Shown here piece by piece: positions 15,873 through 24,859 of a stretch of DNA of 64,000 nt. A program made the translations under genes and the position numbers. The notes beneath the pieces were generated by a model. It was not told the DNA's origin and made no database searches. It saw only the letters and a list, made by a program, of their open reading frames with translations. Position 1 is the stretch's first letter; each line of letters begins with the position of its first letter. Origin of the DNA: Candidatus Sigynarchaeum calidifontis (lineage in GTDB: Archaea > Asgardarchaeota > Lokiarchaeia > Sigyniarchaeales > Sigyniarchaeaceae); contig JAUQYZ010000258.1 in assembly GCA_030587475.1 (NCBI GenBank), positions 1 through 64,000 of the forward strand, in the 5' to 3' direction.

Positions 15873-17057
15873 ATGGATCTATCACGCGTGGCCACCTTGA
15901 GAAAAGCATCGAGACGGAAGCTGCTGATCGGCGCCGGGATGTTCATGCTCGTCGCAGTGTCTATGATTTCCTCGGTTTCTGCCATTTCAAAGAAGGATGC
16001 CATTATGGGTTTCGTCAACGGCTGTTTCAACCCGACTGAAGGGTATTACGGGACGAACGACAACAGCACGGCGAAGCAAACGACGATGGAGAGCACGTTC
16101 GCGGCCATGAACATCATCAGCATTCTTGCACCCCCTTTGAGTGACCGCCTCAAGGTGGGGTCTGGAAACCTGAATGCGCCTTTACAATTCATCATAACGG
16201 CCACGCTCAATGACTCGGGCGGGTTCCGTGGCATACCAGGAACGAAGGAAACCGTCATGGACACTTACAAGGGCGTTTATTTCTCCAAGCTATGCGGCTT
16301 CAAGAATGAGACGGCGCTCATGAACTTGCACGCGCAGTTCGTGCTAAATTCGCAGAACGTGAACGGCGGGTTCGGATCGAGCCCTTCGACGAACAGTACC
16401 CCGGACATATTCAACACCTATTATGCCTTGAAGGTTCTATCGTTGACGGGGAACTTGACGAACATCAAATACAACATGACCCTCGTTCGCAATTTCACCT
16501 TGTCTTGCAGGCGTGCCAGTAATGTCTTCGCGGGGACGTGGAACTCGACCGACGTCTCGATCGCGGCCACCTACTTTGCGGTGCGCTTGTACAGGGATTT
16601 CTTGAGTTCGTGGCACGACCTCGATGGCACGACGAATGATGTAAGAGCCTTCCTCGCCAGCCACCAGGACGCCTCGGGCGGGTTCGTCGATCCAGCCGTA
16701 GGCACCGAGCCGTTGCTTTCGAGCACGTTCTACGCGGTTTCCATTTGCCGCGACTTCGTCCAGACGATCAAAATACCACTAGGCGATGACAAGACCATCA
16801 ACTGGATTCTCTCGAGGCTAAGCTATTCTGGTGGCTTCATCGAGGGGAGTTCCCCCGTGGCAACTGCCAGCATGGTGGCCACCGACTTCGCGGTGAGTGC
16901 CATCTCCCGGATACGCCCCAGCTTGTCGGACCTCACTAGTGACACGGCGTGGACGCTTTCACAAATTGCCGGCACGGTTGCAGCCGTTGTACTTGTCATC
17001 GCCATCATCGTGCTCATCTTCGTGGCGTACATCGTGAAACGGCGCAACCGGATCTGA
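15873..17057 (+). CDS. membrane-anchored extracellular prenyltransferase/squalene-cyclase-like alpha-toroid protein
   Basis: About 394 residues. A signal peptide (residues 14-37), an extracellular domain and a C-terminal membrane helix (residues 362-388) followed by KRRNRI give an outside-facing anchored protein. The body has repeats of the alpha/alpha-toroid type: NVNGGFGSSPSTNSTPDIFNT and then FLASHQDASGGFVDP, and SYSGGFIEG, each with the Gly-Gly-Phe turn seen in prenyltransferase beta subunits and squalene cyclases. Catalytic zinc ligands or the DxDD motif are not evident. Several N-x-S/T sites suggest glycosylation. Its function is unknown; it may bind peptides, glycans or lipids. Confidence 0.72.
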   Translation: MDLSRVATLRKASRRKLLIGAGMFMLVAVSMISSVSAISKKDAIMGFVNGCFNPTEGYYGTNDNSTAKQTTMESTFAAMNIISILAPPLSDRLKVGSGNLNAPLQFIITATLNDSGGFRGIPGTKETVMDTYKGVYFSKLCGFKNETALMNLHAQFVLNSQNVNGGFGSSPSTNSTPDIFNTYYALKVLSLTGNLTNIKYNMTLVRNFTLSCRRASNVFAGTWNSTDVSIAATYFAVRLYRDFLSSWHDLDGTTNDVRAFLASHQDASGGFVDPAVGTEPLLSSTFYAVSICRDFVQTIKIPLGDDKTINWILSRLSYSGGFIEGSSPVATASMVATDFAVSAISRIRPSLSDLTSDTAWTLSQIAGTVAAVVLVIAIIVLIFVAYIVKRRNRI

Positions 17058-17178
17058 CGATTACTCTCTGGAAACATCGTTATTCTTTGCTTTCGTTGTC
17101 TGCTCGAGGCTGCAAAAAACGCTCTACTTGTGGGAAAGCCTTCAAACCAGAGAAAATGGAAAAAGAATCGAGCCGGGT

Positions 17179-18021
17179 TCATTCGGGTTTGTCCACGAAC
17201 CCGGTCTTGTTGAGGATCTTGCCATCCTTGTAATGAGGGCTACGGTGCACTTGTCCCGTGCCTTTTTCGATCTCCCGTGCCTCGTCCGCAAGTCTCGCTG
17301 CGGCCCGCATGATCTCGTGCGCGGCCGCTATCACGGGCATATATTCCTCGCGGTGCTGGAGCTTGAAGCAGCCTTCCGTGTTCAATTTTGCCACGCTCTC
17401 CGCCATCTCATGGGCTGCCATCGCCTTGGCACGTGCGTACGGATTGAGATAATTCGCTGCCGCTATTGCTTTCTCCTTTGTAACAATAAGTTGCGGGAGA
17501 ACGGGCTTCTCGTTTTTCTTAAGTGCCGTGATCACGTCTTCGATAGTGTTAACTACGAGCTTGATGATCCCGGTGAGGGCGAGTACCTTGATCAAGTCAG
17601 CGTTAAATAAAACCATCTCTGTCGGATCCAGGAACTCGCGCCGGGCGCCGATCATGGAATCCGCTTGCACGATTATGAAGCCCATGTTGCCGCGTCCGAT
17701 GATCTCGTCTTTTGCCTTCTTGCTGGGCGCGTCCGAGATGATGATGGCCGGGATGCCCGCCTCCTTGATCAAGTCACGAGCCTTCGTCGGTCCAGGTAGC
17801 GCGGCGTTCGGGCTCGACCAGAGGATTAATTTGGGTTTTTCCGCCAGAACTTTCTTCGTCGTTTCTATGCACTCTGTCTCGCCGAGTTTCGCGCCGGAGG
17901 TTGCAGCCACGACGTCTAGATCTCCCCTGTCGGCTCGCTCGTCGAGGATCATGGCAAGCAAGGGGGAGCTTCCTATGTTCCCGCACAGAATAACCCCTAT
18001 TTTGATTTTTTCTTCGCTCAT
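17179..18021 (-). CDS. mtd: F420-dependent methylenetetrahydromethanopterin dehydrogenase
   Basis: About 280 residues with full-length similarity to Mtd. The N-terminus KIGVILCGNIGSSPLLAMILDERADR and ATSGAKL are characteristic, as are the central ISDAPSKKAKDEI region and the tail CFKLQHREEYMPV. The enzyme interconverts methylene- and methenyl-H4MPT using coenzyme F420. It belongs to the methyl branch of the archaeal Wood-Ljungdahl pathway. F420 synthesis (25867-27544) and CO dehydrogenase (50578) are in the same window. No other H4MPT gene is adjacent. Confidence 0.92.
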   Translation of the reverse strand: MSEEKIKIGVILCGNIGSSPLLAMILDERADRGDLDVVAATSGAKLGETECIETTKKVLAEKPKLILWSSPNAALPGPTKARDLIKEAGIPAIIISDAPSKKAKDEIIGRGNMGFIIVQADSMIGARREFLDPTEMVLFNADLIKVLALTGIIKLVVNTIEDVITALKKNEKPVLPQLIVTKEKAIAAANYLNPYARAKAMAAHEMAESVAKLNTEGCFKLQHREEYMPVIAAAHEIMRAAARLADEAREIEKGTGQVHRSPHYKDGKILNKTGFVDKPE

Positions 18022-18095
18022 AAGTATATCACGTGTGATGCGTGCTGGGCATCAGCATGATGCTCAACTTATTTTATTTGTTTGTTCACATTAGG

Positions 18096-18113
18096 AATAT
18101 AAGAACCGTTCTT
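18096..18113 (+). promoter_or_regulatory. TATA-like element overlapping an AAGAAC-C-GTTCTT palindrome
   Basis: AATATAAGAACC (18096-18107) resembles the AATTAAGAACC form found at 8533, 10045 and 63316. It overlaps a perfect 6-bp inverted repeat with a 1-nt centre (18101-18113). It lies about 35 nt before the broken gene at 18142. Confidence 0.35.
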
Positions 18114-18141
18114 GGCCCCTTCATAGGATATATCATGATGT

Positions 18142-18555
18142 ATGATGAATGAACAACGGATGCTTAGAATAGGGATAATGCTCTCGTTAGGTACAATAAT
18201 GATTATGGTGATCGTGATCGGAAGCATCGTTCCAAAAGCTACCCCTTTGATCTATACCTTCTCCCCTAATTCCACGTCTTGCATCCCGTTCATGGATAAT
18301 GGTTCCAATTCCACGGGCACCACGTATTATGTAAGTGCTTCCCAAGGAAGCGATATTAACGATGGCTTGGCACCGGATCGCGCGTGGCAGTCGCTGGGCA
18401 AGGTTTCCACCACGACCTTTCACCCGTTTGATACCATCCTTCTACAATCGGGAGAAACGTGGGTGGGGGAATCGCTCTTCCTTCACGGTTCGGGAAACAT
18501 GTCCGCGTGGATCACCTTGGGGTCCATCGATTGTCTCACGCGGGACCGCCATTGA
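18142..18555 (+). pseudogene. 5' fragment of a secreted right-handed beta-helix protein
   Basis: The fragment has a hydrophobic signal segment (residues 8-35). A typical start of pectate-lyase-like beta-helix proteins follows: YYVSASQGSDINDGLAPDRAW, with QSLGKV and FDTILLQSGETWVGE after it. Such proteins normally run several hundred residues more. Here the frame is lost after GNMSAWITLGSI and stops at 18555. A second frame (18540-18775) continues with unrelated sequence. I read this as a truncated gene. Confidence 0.6.
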
Positions 18556-18775
18556 GAACAGCACCGGGAATGTTCCCGGGGGCACGTCTGCTAACAACGC
18601 GTTCCAGTCTGTCGTTCACGAGAAGGGTATCGGGATCGACGGCGAGGGCGACGGCGTGGGCCACCCGAAGCACAATTACCACACGTCCGCGGCATTCTCG
18701 CCGGATGGCCGATTTCTCGCTTCGGCAATGTCGGATGGCCCCGCACGCGTGTGGCGCGAGCCACATGATTTCTGA
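18540..18775 (+). pseudogene. 3' remnant of a WD40-like gene
   Basis: In another frame the DNA encodes HTSAAFSPDGRFLASAMSDG followed by PARVWREPHDF and a stop. This is a recognisable WD40 blade. No start or further blades are present, so this is a gene tail joined to the beta-helix fragment, probably by deletion. Confidence 0.45.
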
Positions 18776-18878
18776 ATCATGGCTCGTGACAACCTGGTAC
18801 ATGAGGTTGATGAGAAATAAATATCAAAAATGAAGAGGATTAGTACTTACGGGAGAATACTTCACTTGGTGCCCCTCC

Positions 18879-21113
18879 ATGCTTGCACTCCCAATCCTCA
18901 TCTCGGTCGTCGTCTTTGGATACTCCGCAGCGATCATCCTCGGTTATGTCTATTACTACCAAAAAACGCACGCCCAAAAACCACGTGCTCGTAAAGTGAC
19001 GATCAAGACCTTGCTGGGCAACGTGGCAGAGGCGGACAAGACGCAGTTCATCAATAAGCAGCAACAGACGATGAAAATCATCACGGAGACCAAGAAGAAG
19101 ATCTCCGAGCAGACGGCCTCGTCCACCTCGGTTCCCGAACAGATGACGAAGAAGATGCTCGATATGGGCAGCGCTCAAGAGGCAGAGCTCATCAAGGAAG
19201 GTGCCAAGCTGCTGAAGCAGATGGGATCCTCGGCAGAGCCTGTTTCGGAAGAACAGCGCAAGTCCGATATGGCTGAACTCTTGAAGGTAGCTTCTGAACT
19301 CGGGAAGATGGAGAAAGAGTCGCCTATGGAGGATGTCGAGGAGCTTTACAGTAACGTTGGTTATGGCCTCTGGATGGATACCATTACCCAAGGTCTGCGC
19401 AAGATCACTGCAGATCCCAACATCCGAAAGTATGGCGTGCTGCAAGTCGAAAAGCTGATGTCTTTCTTGCCCCGTGCCTTCGATCCCAAGGACATCCGGA
19501 ACGCGCTCCAGCTTATGAAGAAATCGAAGGAAATCGTCGATCTCGTGGAGTTGAACCCGAAGACCGTCGTGATCGCTTTCACGCAAGAAACGACCGACTT
19601 AAAGACCGCCGAGAAGGTTTTGCTCGCCGCGATCGCAAGCGAGGATGAGATGACCAAGCAGAAGGTCAAGATGCTCTTCAACTGGGGGGACGATTTCCTC
19701 GATGAGGTATGCGCGCACCTGACCGCCCTGAACATACTGCAAATCAAGGGAGACAAGCTCGTCGCAGAGGGCTTGATGACAGCGAAGGATAGGGACTACA
19801 TCAAGCAAAAGGAGGCCGCCAAGCGGGCGTCGATGATACTCGCTACACCCCGCTCGCAATTGACCACAGCACCGAAAACCGTTACAAAAACCACGGCATC
19901 CCAGCCCGCCACCACGCCAGCATTGCCCAAGCCCGCTGTCAGCCTGCCCGTCGTGAGGCCACCCTCGGCCCCCGTAGTACCTAGCGTGCCTGGCATCTCA
20001 ATTTCCCCGAAACTGCAGGTAAAGCCCGTCGTGCCGCCCGTTGTGGTTGTTCCCGCTAAGGCCACCGCTGCACCTGGCGGCGCGGTCAAGCCCCCGCCAG
20101 TGCCTGCGATCCCCAAGTTGGCCGTCCCTTCCCCTATTGCCACGGCTGCTCCTTCGCCGGATGCAGCGGCAATGCGCCCGGCCGTGAAACCGTTATCCGC
20201 AGCGAAACCCTTGCCGCCAAAGACACCAGCGTTGCCGGGATCGGCGGTGAAACCTGCTCCGGCAAGCATCATTACGCCCCTTGCCACGCCGGCGGCGCCA
20301 TCCATGGCCCCTGCCAAGCCGACGCCCCCCGTTTCCCTTCCTAAGAAGCCTTCGGTGCTCCCGCTTCCGGTAAAGCCCAAGGCCGTGCAAGCGCTGCCAA
20401 AACCCACGCCCGTGCAAGCCGGGACGGGTGCTGGCGAAGCGGCCGATGCATCCAAGCCCGCCAAGTATGTCCAGATCGGGGACATCACGCCGATCAACGA
20501 GGCTCAGCGGCGGAATGATATGGACGACATCATGAACGCGGTCATGGAATTGGAGAGGGAATCCACCTTCTCCAGCGGGAAGGAAAAACCGGACTTGCAA
20601 GTTTTCGATAAGGAAGGGAAAGCAGTCGATAACGAGAGCTTGCTGAGCCCCGGTAGGATAGCGCCAAGCGCCGATGGTGCTGAAGTCGGGAAACTCACCG
20701 AGAAAATTCTTGCGGTGTACGAGAAGCAAGAAATCGTGAACGGCGGGGTTATGCAACTGAAAAAACTCAAGGCCTTACTCGACGAGGAGGTCGGGTTTCA
20801 AGTCGATAGCGGCGAGCTCGGATCCACCCTCGAGATGCTTCGGCCGATGGGTATGATATCCAGCATCATCGACATCAAGGGCGGTGAAAAGCTGGTCATA
20901 TTCAAGAAGATCGAGCTGTCCGCGGAGGAGATCGCCGTCATCCAGCTCGCCATCAGCACGCCGATCGCCGATTTTACCAAGGATAACATCGTGAAGCTGC
21001 TCGGCGTTCCGGATGATGAAGTCCTGGGCACTCTGAAGAAGCTGCAAGAAAAGGGGATCATCCGGTTTGCCGGGAACTCGATACAAGTCCCGGGCGTGAT
21101 CCAATCGAAATAA
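18879..21113 (+). CDS. membrane-anchored protein with Pro/Ala-rich linker and C-terminal winged-helix-like domains
   Basis: About 744 residues. A single N-terminal membrane helix (residues 4-27) is followed by a charged helical region to about 330. A low-complexity stretch of roughly 200 residues, rich in Pro, Ala, Val and Lys, spans about 330-535. The C-terminal part (about 610-740) looks like two winged-helix modules, for example ILAVYEKQEIVNGGVMQLKKL and then FTKDNIVKLLGVPDDEVLGTL with KLQEKGIIRF. Residues 170-310 may form a similar HTH-like pair. The bulk should be cytosolic. The layout suggests a membrane-tethered scaffold; proline-rich tracts are known profilin ligands in Asgard archaea, but binding here is only a guess. 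Confidence 0.7.
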   Translation: MLALPILISVVVFGYSAAIILGYVYYYQKTHAQKPRARKVTIKTLLGNVAEADKTQFINKQQQTMKIITETKKKISEQTASSTSVPEQMTKKMLDMGSAQEAELIKEGAKLLKQMGSSAEPVSEEQRKSDMAELLKVASELGKMEKESPMEDVEELYSNVGYGLWMDTITQGLRKITADPNIRKYGVLQVEKLMSFLPRAFDPKDIRNALQLMKKSKEIVDLVELNPKTVVIAFTQETTDLKTAEKVLLAAIASEDEMTKQKVKMLFNWGDDFLDEVCAHLTALNILQIKGDKLVAEGLMTAKDRDYIKQKEAAKRASMILATPRSQLTTAPKTVTKTTASQPATTPALPKPAVSLPVVRPPSAPVVPSVPGISISPKLQVKPVVPPVVVVPAKATAAPGGAVKPPPVPAIPKLAVPSPIATAAPSPDAAAMRPAVKPLSAAKPLPPKTPALPGSAVKPAPASIITPLATPAAPSMAPAKPTPPVSLPKKPSVLPLPVKPKAVQALPKPTPVQAGTGAGEAADASKPAKYVQIGDITPINEAQRRNDMDDIMNAVMELERESTFSSGKEKPDLQVFDKEGKAVDNESLLSPGRIAPSADGAEVGKLTEKILAVYEKQEIVNGGVMQLKKLKALLDEEVGFQVDSGELGSTLEMLRPMGMISSIIDIKGGEKLVIFKKIELSAEEIAVIQLAISTPIADFTKDNIVKLLGVPDDEVLGTLKKLQEKGIIRFAGNSIQVPGVIQSK

Positions 21114-21123
21114 ACAAGGATTC

Positions 21124-22902
21124 CTACAATCTCTTCATGTATTCGGCGACGTCCGCCACCTCTTTCTTTCCTGACACTTTGTTACCAAAGATGTAGATGC
21201 GGACGTTATTTCCCGTGCCGCTGGGGCGTGCGAACAGCATCGACCTGTCAGTAGACAATGAGATGATGTCAAGCATTCCCTGGTTGTCTCGGTAATCGGT
21301 GACCTTGTAGAGATGCTCTCCGATGGCGATCTGCTTGCCGACATGCATTTCCATCGCTTTCATTATGGCTTGCTTGCGCTTGTCGTCGGCCTCGATCTCC
21401 ACGCGCTGGCCGACGATGGATGCATCAACTGCATCGAGTAAATTGTATCCGGAGTTGATCATTTCCGCGAGCATGATGATCGCGGGGGCCGGGAACTTGT
21501 CGCCGAGGGGCGGGACGACGGGTTCCAGCTTTTCCAAGATTCCATCCTCGAATTTCGGCTTCACGATGTTTACCGTGTGGCCGCCACTCTCCTCCCAGAG
21601 CGCCACGAGCACGGCGTCTTCCTTCTTCGGGATCTTTCCCGCGATGAATCTAAGCAATGCTGCAGGGGACTCGATCTTGATCCGTCCAGACTTTTCCTTC
21701 CCGTAAATGAGAGCGGATTCGAATTGCGACTTGTCGACATCGATGCCGCAAGCGAGATACTGGATGATACCGAGATGCTTGTAACCGACGCCAGCCTCGA
21801 TGGTACACGCGACATATTCATCGCAGCGGGGATCGCTCGGGACGGTTCGGACGTTAATGATGGTCTTCCCGAATTTCGTGGCCAGGATGTTGTGCATTGC
21901 CGTGTAAAGCTCGTTCGGGTTGAGCTGGACATGATTATCCCCGATCTTGATGATGAAAACAATCCGATCCCTGTCCGCATCGAGCAAGATGGCGAGGTTC
22001 GCCCCGCTTCTATCCAGGTGGCCCTTGACCTCGTCGGACGGCAAATTAACGGTTGGATCTGGTGGTTCCATCGTTTTCTCTATCTTGATGACCTTTACAC
22101 CATAGTATTCCAGCAAGTCGTGAATCTCCTTGGCTTTTCCCATATATGGCCAGAGCACGAGGGGTTTCCCCTTGATGCTCTTGATCGGTATGATTTCCTT
22201 GATGACCTCTTTCACGTAATTGTTGACGAGCGCTTCAAAGTCGTCCCCCTCCAGCTTCACGTCTGTTGCGCGCTTGAGCGGGATTTCCTTGAGGCCAATG
22301 GCTTTTTTCGAGATGGCCCTCATCACGTCCCCCGCAACTGGAATGGGCTGCTTGAAATAGAACTTGATGCCATTCCATAACGCCGAGTTGTGGCTGGCGG
22401 TGACCGTGATGACCGCATCGATGCCCGGAATGATGGCTATTGTGGCACTGGAATATGGCGTTGACATGCCCGAGTGGGTAAACTTGTCCAACGTGGTGCG
22501 CCTGTTCGAATCCAACTGGACCAACAACTCGTGGCCATCGAAGGCGAGGATCTGGAGCGCGTGAATTACCAGCATGTCTGACGTCGGCCGCTCGTCGCTC
22601 GTGACGATGATCCTCGCGCGGCGACCCAGATGCTCCTGAAGAATGAGGCTAATGGCCTTGAATAGCCGTAGGAACTGCGTGTACTTGGATGCGGGGCACG
22701 TGAACATACCCCCCTCTATCCTGTCCAGGATCCTCAAGCGTATGCCCGACGTGGGTGGAATGAGTGGATCGATGTCCTCCACCTGCTCCGCCGTCATGTC
22801 CGGAAGAAGCACCTTTTCACCGCCATCGATGTGTTCAAGTTTCAAGCATTCGAACTGGATGAATTCCTTGCTTATCGGTGTCCCGTGCTCGTGCGTCGAC
22901 AT
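21124..22902 (-). CDS. phosphoglucomutase/phosphomannomutase family protein
   Basis: About 592 residues with the four sites of alpha-D-phosphohexomutases: TASHNSALWNGIKFY near residue 170 (the catalytic serine loop), DADRDRI near residue 308 (metal loop), EESGGH near residue 436 (sugar loop) and RPSGTGNNVRIYIF near residue 560 (phosphate loop). It would interconvert hexose-1- and hexose-6-phosphates. It is longer than typical archaeal members (about 450) and starts with about 90 extra residues, as in some eukaryote-like PGMs. It converges on the gene at 18879 with 10 nt between. Confidence 0.88.
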   Translation of the reverse strand: MSTHEHGTPISKEFIQFECLKLEHIDGGEKVLLPDMTAEQVEDIDPLIPPTSGIRLRILDRIEGGMFTCPASKYTQFLRLFKAISLILQEHLGRRARIIVTSDERPTSDMLVIHALQILAFDGHELLVQLDSNRRTTLDKFTHSGMSTPYSSATIAIIPGIDAVITVTASHNSALWNGIKFYFKQPIPVAGDVMRAISKKAIGLKEIPLKRATDVKLEGDDFEALVNNYVKEVIKEIIPIKSIKGKPLVLWPYMGKAKEIHDLLEYYGVKVIKIEKTMEPPDPTVNLPSDEVKGHLDRSGANLAILLDADRDRIVFIIKIGDNHVQLNPNELYTAMHNILATKFGKTIINVRTVPSDPRCDEYVACTIEAGVGYKHLGIIQYLACGIDVDKSQFESALIYGKEKSGRIKIESPAALLRFIAGKIPKKEDAVLVALWEESGGHTVNIVKPKFEDGILEKLEPVVPPLGDKFPAPAIIMLAEMINSGYNLLDAVDASIVGQRVEIEADDKRKQAIMKAMEMHVGKQIAIGEHLYKVTDYRDNQGMLDIISLSTDRSMLFARPSGTGNNVRIYIFGNKVSGKKEVADVAEYMKRL

Positions 22903-22923
22903 GGTGATCTGTTATCAACATTA

Positions 22924-22955
22924 CGTCTTGGCGATTAAACATTGAGGTCAAGACG
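22924..22955. repeat. 7-bp inverted repeat between the divergent phosphohexomutase and LipS genes
   Basis: CGTCTTG (22924-22930) and CAAGACG (22949-22955) are exact complements with an 18-bp spacer, inside the 137-bp divergent promoter region. It could be an operator. Chance occurrence is not excluded. Confidence 0.25.
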
Positions 22956-23038
22956 AAACGGTCATATCTTAACTTCTTTTTGCGCTATGCTTTAGAAGGC
23001 CGGGACACATCATTTTTTCAACTTTGCAAGTGCTCACC

Positions 23039-24040
23039 ATGAATCTCATCCGGGTCTCGACAGGTTCGGCGGCCGTGCTTGGCTTGCACCGCTTGAAGAT
23101 GGTTCACCCGCCGACTACCATCTACTTGCTCCAGCACTCGCCAGATGGCTGCAAGGCCAACTGTGGATTTTGCCCCCAAGCCCGGGATAGCCTTGCTGCC
23201 GACAAGAAGCAGCTCTCTCGCGTGTCCTGGCCCGAGTTCTCGTGGCCAGACGTTCGTGATCGAATCGTTGCCCGTTACGATGAAGGCGCGTTCACGCGGG
23301 TGTGCTTGCAGACCGTCGTGTACCCGGCTTTCGTCGATGACATGCTGCAAACAGTGGACGAATTGCTGGGGGCACGGAAGATGCCGATGTCCATTGCCCT
23401 CGTTCCCGTCGCGATAGTGGTGATGGAAAAATTGAAGGCTGCAGGCGTCGATCGCGTGGGCATAGCCATCGATGCAGCGACGCCGGATCTTTTCTCAAGG
23501 GTAAAAGGGTGCGACGCTGGCGGCCCCTACACGTGGGATGGCCATTGGCGGGCCATGCAAGACGCGCTCGCCGTGTTTGGAAAGGGGCGCGTGTCCACCC
23601 ATCTCATCGCTGGCCTGGGCGAATCAAGCAAGGAGATCATCGAGCGGATGCAGCAGGTGCACGACGCGGGGATCACGATCGGGCTGTTCGCGTTTACCGC
23701 GATACCTGGAACCCGCCTCGAATCCAGGGATCCCCCGGCCTTGAAGCAATACCGGCAGATCCAGCTCGCTCGCTACTTGATCGTGAACGGCCTGTCATGT
23801 GCGAGCGGGTTCACCTTCGACAAGGCCACGGGTGCGGTCACCGGCTGGGGCATCTCGCAGGATCGGGCAATAAGCATGATCGAGGAGAAGGGGGGGCGAA
23901 TGTTCGAAACATCGGGGTGTCCCGGATGCAACCGCCCCTACTACAACGAATCGACCCGCGGCCCGTTGTACAACCATCCCGCCCCCTTGACCGAGGATCA
24001 AGTGCGTTCTGCCATCGAGCTTCTCTTCCCGGGAAAATAG
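23039..24040 (+). CDS. radical SAM enzyme, LipS1/LipS2-type lipoyl synthase component
   Basis: About 333 residues. The radical SAM triad is in GCKANCGFCPQAR (CxxxCxxC) near residue 43. LIAGLGES and IPGT motifs follow. Near the C-terminus SGCPGCNRPYYNE carries two further Cys residues that could bind an auxiliary cluster. It is biotin-synthase-like in sequence. The downstream order lplA then a second radical SAM gene matches the archaeal two-protein lipoyl synthase (LipS1 and LipS2), in which two such enzymes insert the two sulfurs. ATG at 23039 is preferred to the TTG at 23024. Which of LipS1 or LipS2 it is cannot be settled by eye; I lean to LipS2. Confidence 0.75.
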   Translation: MNLIRVSTGSAAVLGLHRLKMVHPPTTIYLLQHSPDGCKANCGFCPQARDSLAADKKQLSRVSWPEFSWPDVRDRIVARYDEGAFTRVCLQTVVYPAFVDDMLQTVDELLGARKMPMSIALVPVAIVVMEKLKAAGVDRVGIAIDAATPDLFSRVKGCDAGGPYTWDGHWRAMQDALAVFGKGRVSTHLIAGLGESSKEIIERMQQVHDAGITIGLFAFTAIPGTRLESRDPPALKQYRQIQLARYLIVNGLSCASGFTFDKATGAVTGWGISQDRAISMIEEKGGRMFETSGCPGCNRPYYNESTRGPLYNHPAPLTEDQVRSAIELLFPGK

Positions 24041-24058
24041 ACATAGAATGGTGATCCC

Positions 24059-24859
24059 GTGCCACAACCAACGCAGCAATGGCGTTTCATCCCGCTGGCC
24101 GTGAACGATGGCTACACGAATATGGCAATCGACGAGTCTATGCTCGTGAACCGCGTGAAGGGGGTGGTGCCCAACACGGTGCGGTTGTACCAGTGGTCGC
24201 CTTCCACGGTGTCCATCGGGATGCATCAATCGGTCAAGCTCGAGGTCGACGAGTCGGAGATCGAGCGGCGCGGGTTCCAGCTCGTCCGGCGGATCTCGGG
24301 CGGTGGTGCGGTGCTTCACGCGGAGGGGCACGAGATCACCTATGCCGTTGTTTCCCGGGTGCAAGACCTCTTGCGTGATGATGTCGTTTCAAAGGCAAAG
24401 ATCGATGCGATCTACGAGATCATCCTCCAGGTAATCCAGAAGACCGTGTCGGCGCTATCACTCTCCGCGACGCCGGGGGTCATCCACTGCCCGGCACTGC
24501 TCGTCGACGGGAAAAAGATCTCCGGCAACGCGCAGTGCATCAAGGGCGGTCACGTGCTACAGCACGGCACGATCCTCCTATCTGTTAATTCCGAGGAGAT
24601 GTACAGCGTCTTGAAACCGCCGGAAGGGGTCACGAAGGGTCGCATGGTCCGGTCGGTGAAGGCCAAGGTCACGGGGCTCGAGGATTACATGGGGATCACG
24701 ATCCCCCCTAAGGATTTCGAGCGCAAGTTCCTCAAGAGCTTCTCCGAGATTGTCGGCGTCTCGCCCGTTGAAGGGGTTCTAACCCCTGAGGAAACCGGCA
24801 TGCTCGATGGATTGAAAGAAAAATACAGATCGACCGCGTGGAGGTACAAGTATCCGTGA
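24059..24859 (+). CDS. lplA: lipoate-protein ligase A family protein
   Basis: About 266 residues with the lipoyl/octanoyl ligase signatures RRISGGGAVLH near residue 78 and KISGNAQ near residue 151, the latter supplying the catalytic lysine. It would attach lipoate or octanoate to a carrier domain such as GcvH. The start is GTG at 24059, 18 nt after the previous stop. Its TGA overlaps the GTG of the next gene by 4 nt. It sits between two radical SAM genes, so transfer of octanoate followed by sulfur insertion could be encoded in one operon. Confidence 0.88.
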   Translation: MPQPTQQWRFIPLAVNDGYTNMAIDESMLVNRVKGVVPNTVRLYQWSPSTVSIGMHQSVKLEVDESEIERRGFQLVRRISGGGAVLHAEGHEITYAVVSRVQDLLRDDVVSKAKIDAIYEIILQVIQKTVSALSLSATPGVIHCPALLVDGKKISGNAQCIKGGHVLQHGTILLSVNSEEMYSVLKPPEGVTKGRMVRSVKAKVTGLEDYMGITIPPKDFERKFLKSFSEIVGVSPVEGVLTPEETGMLDGLKEKYRSTAWRYKYP

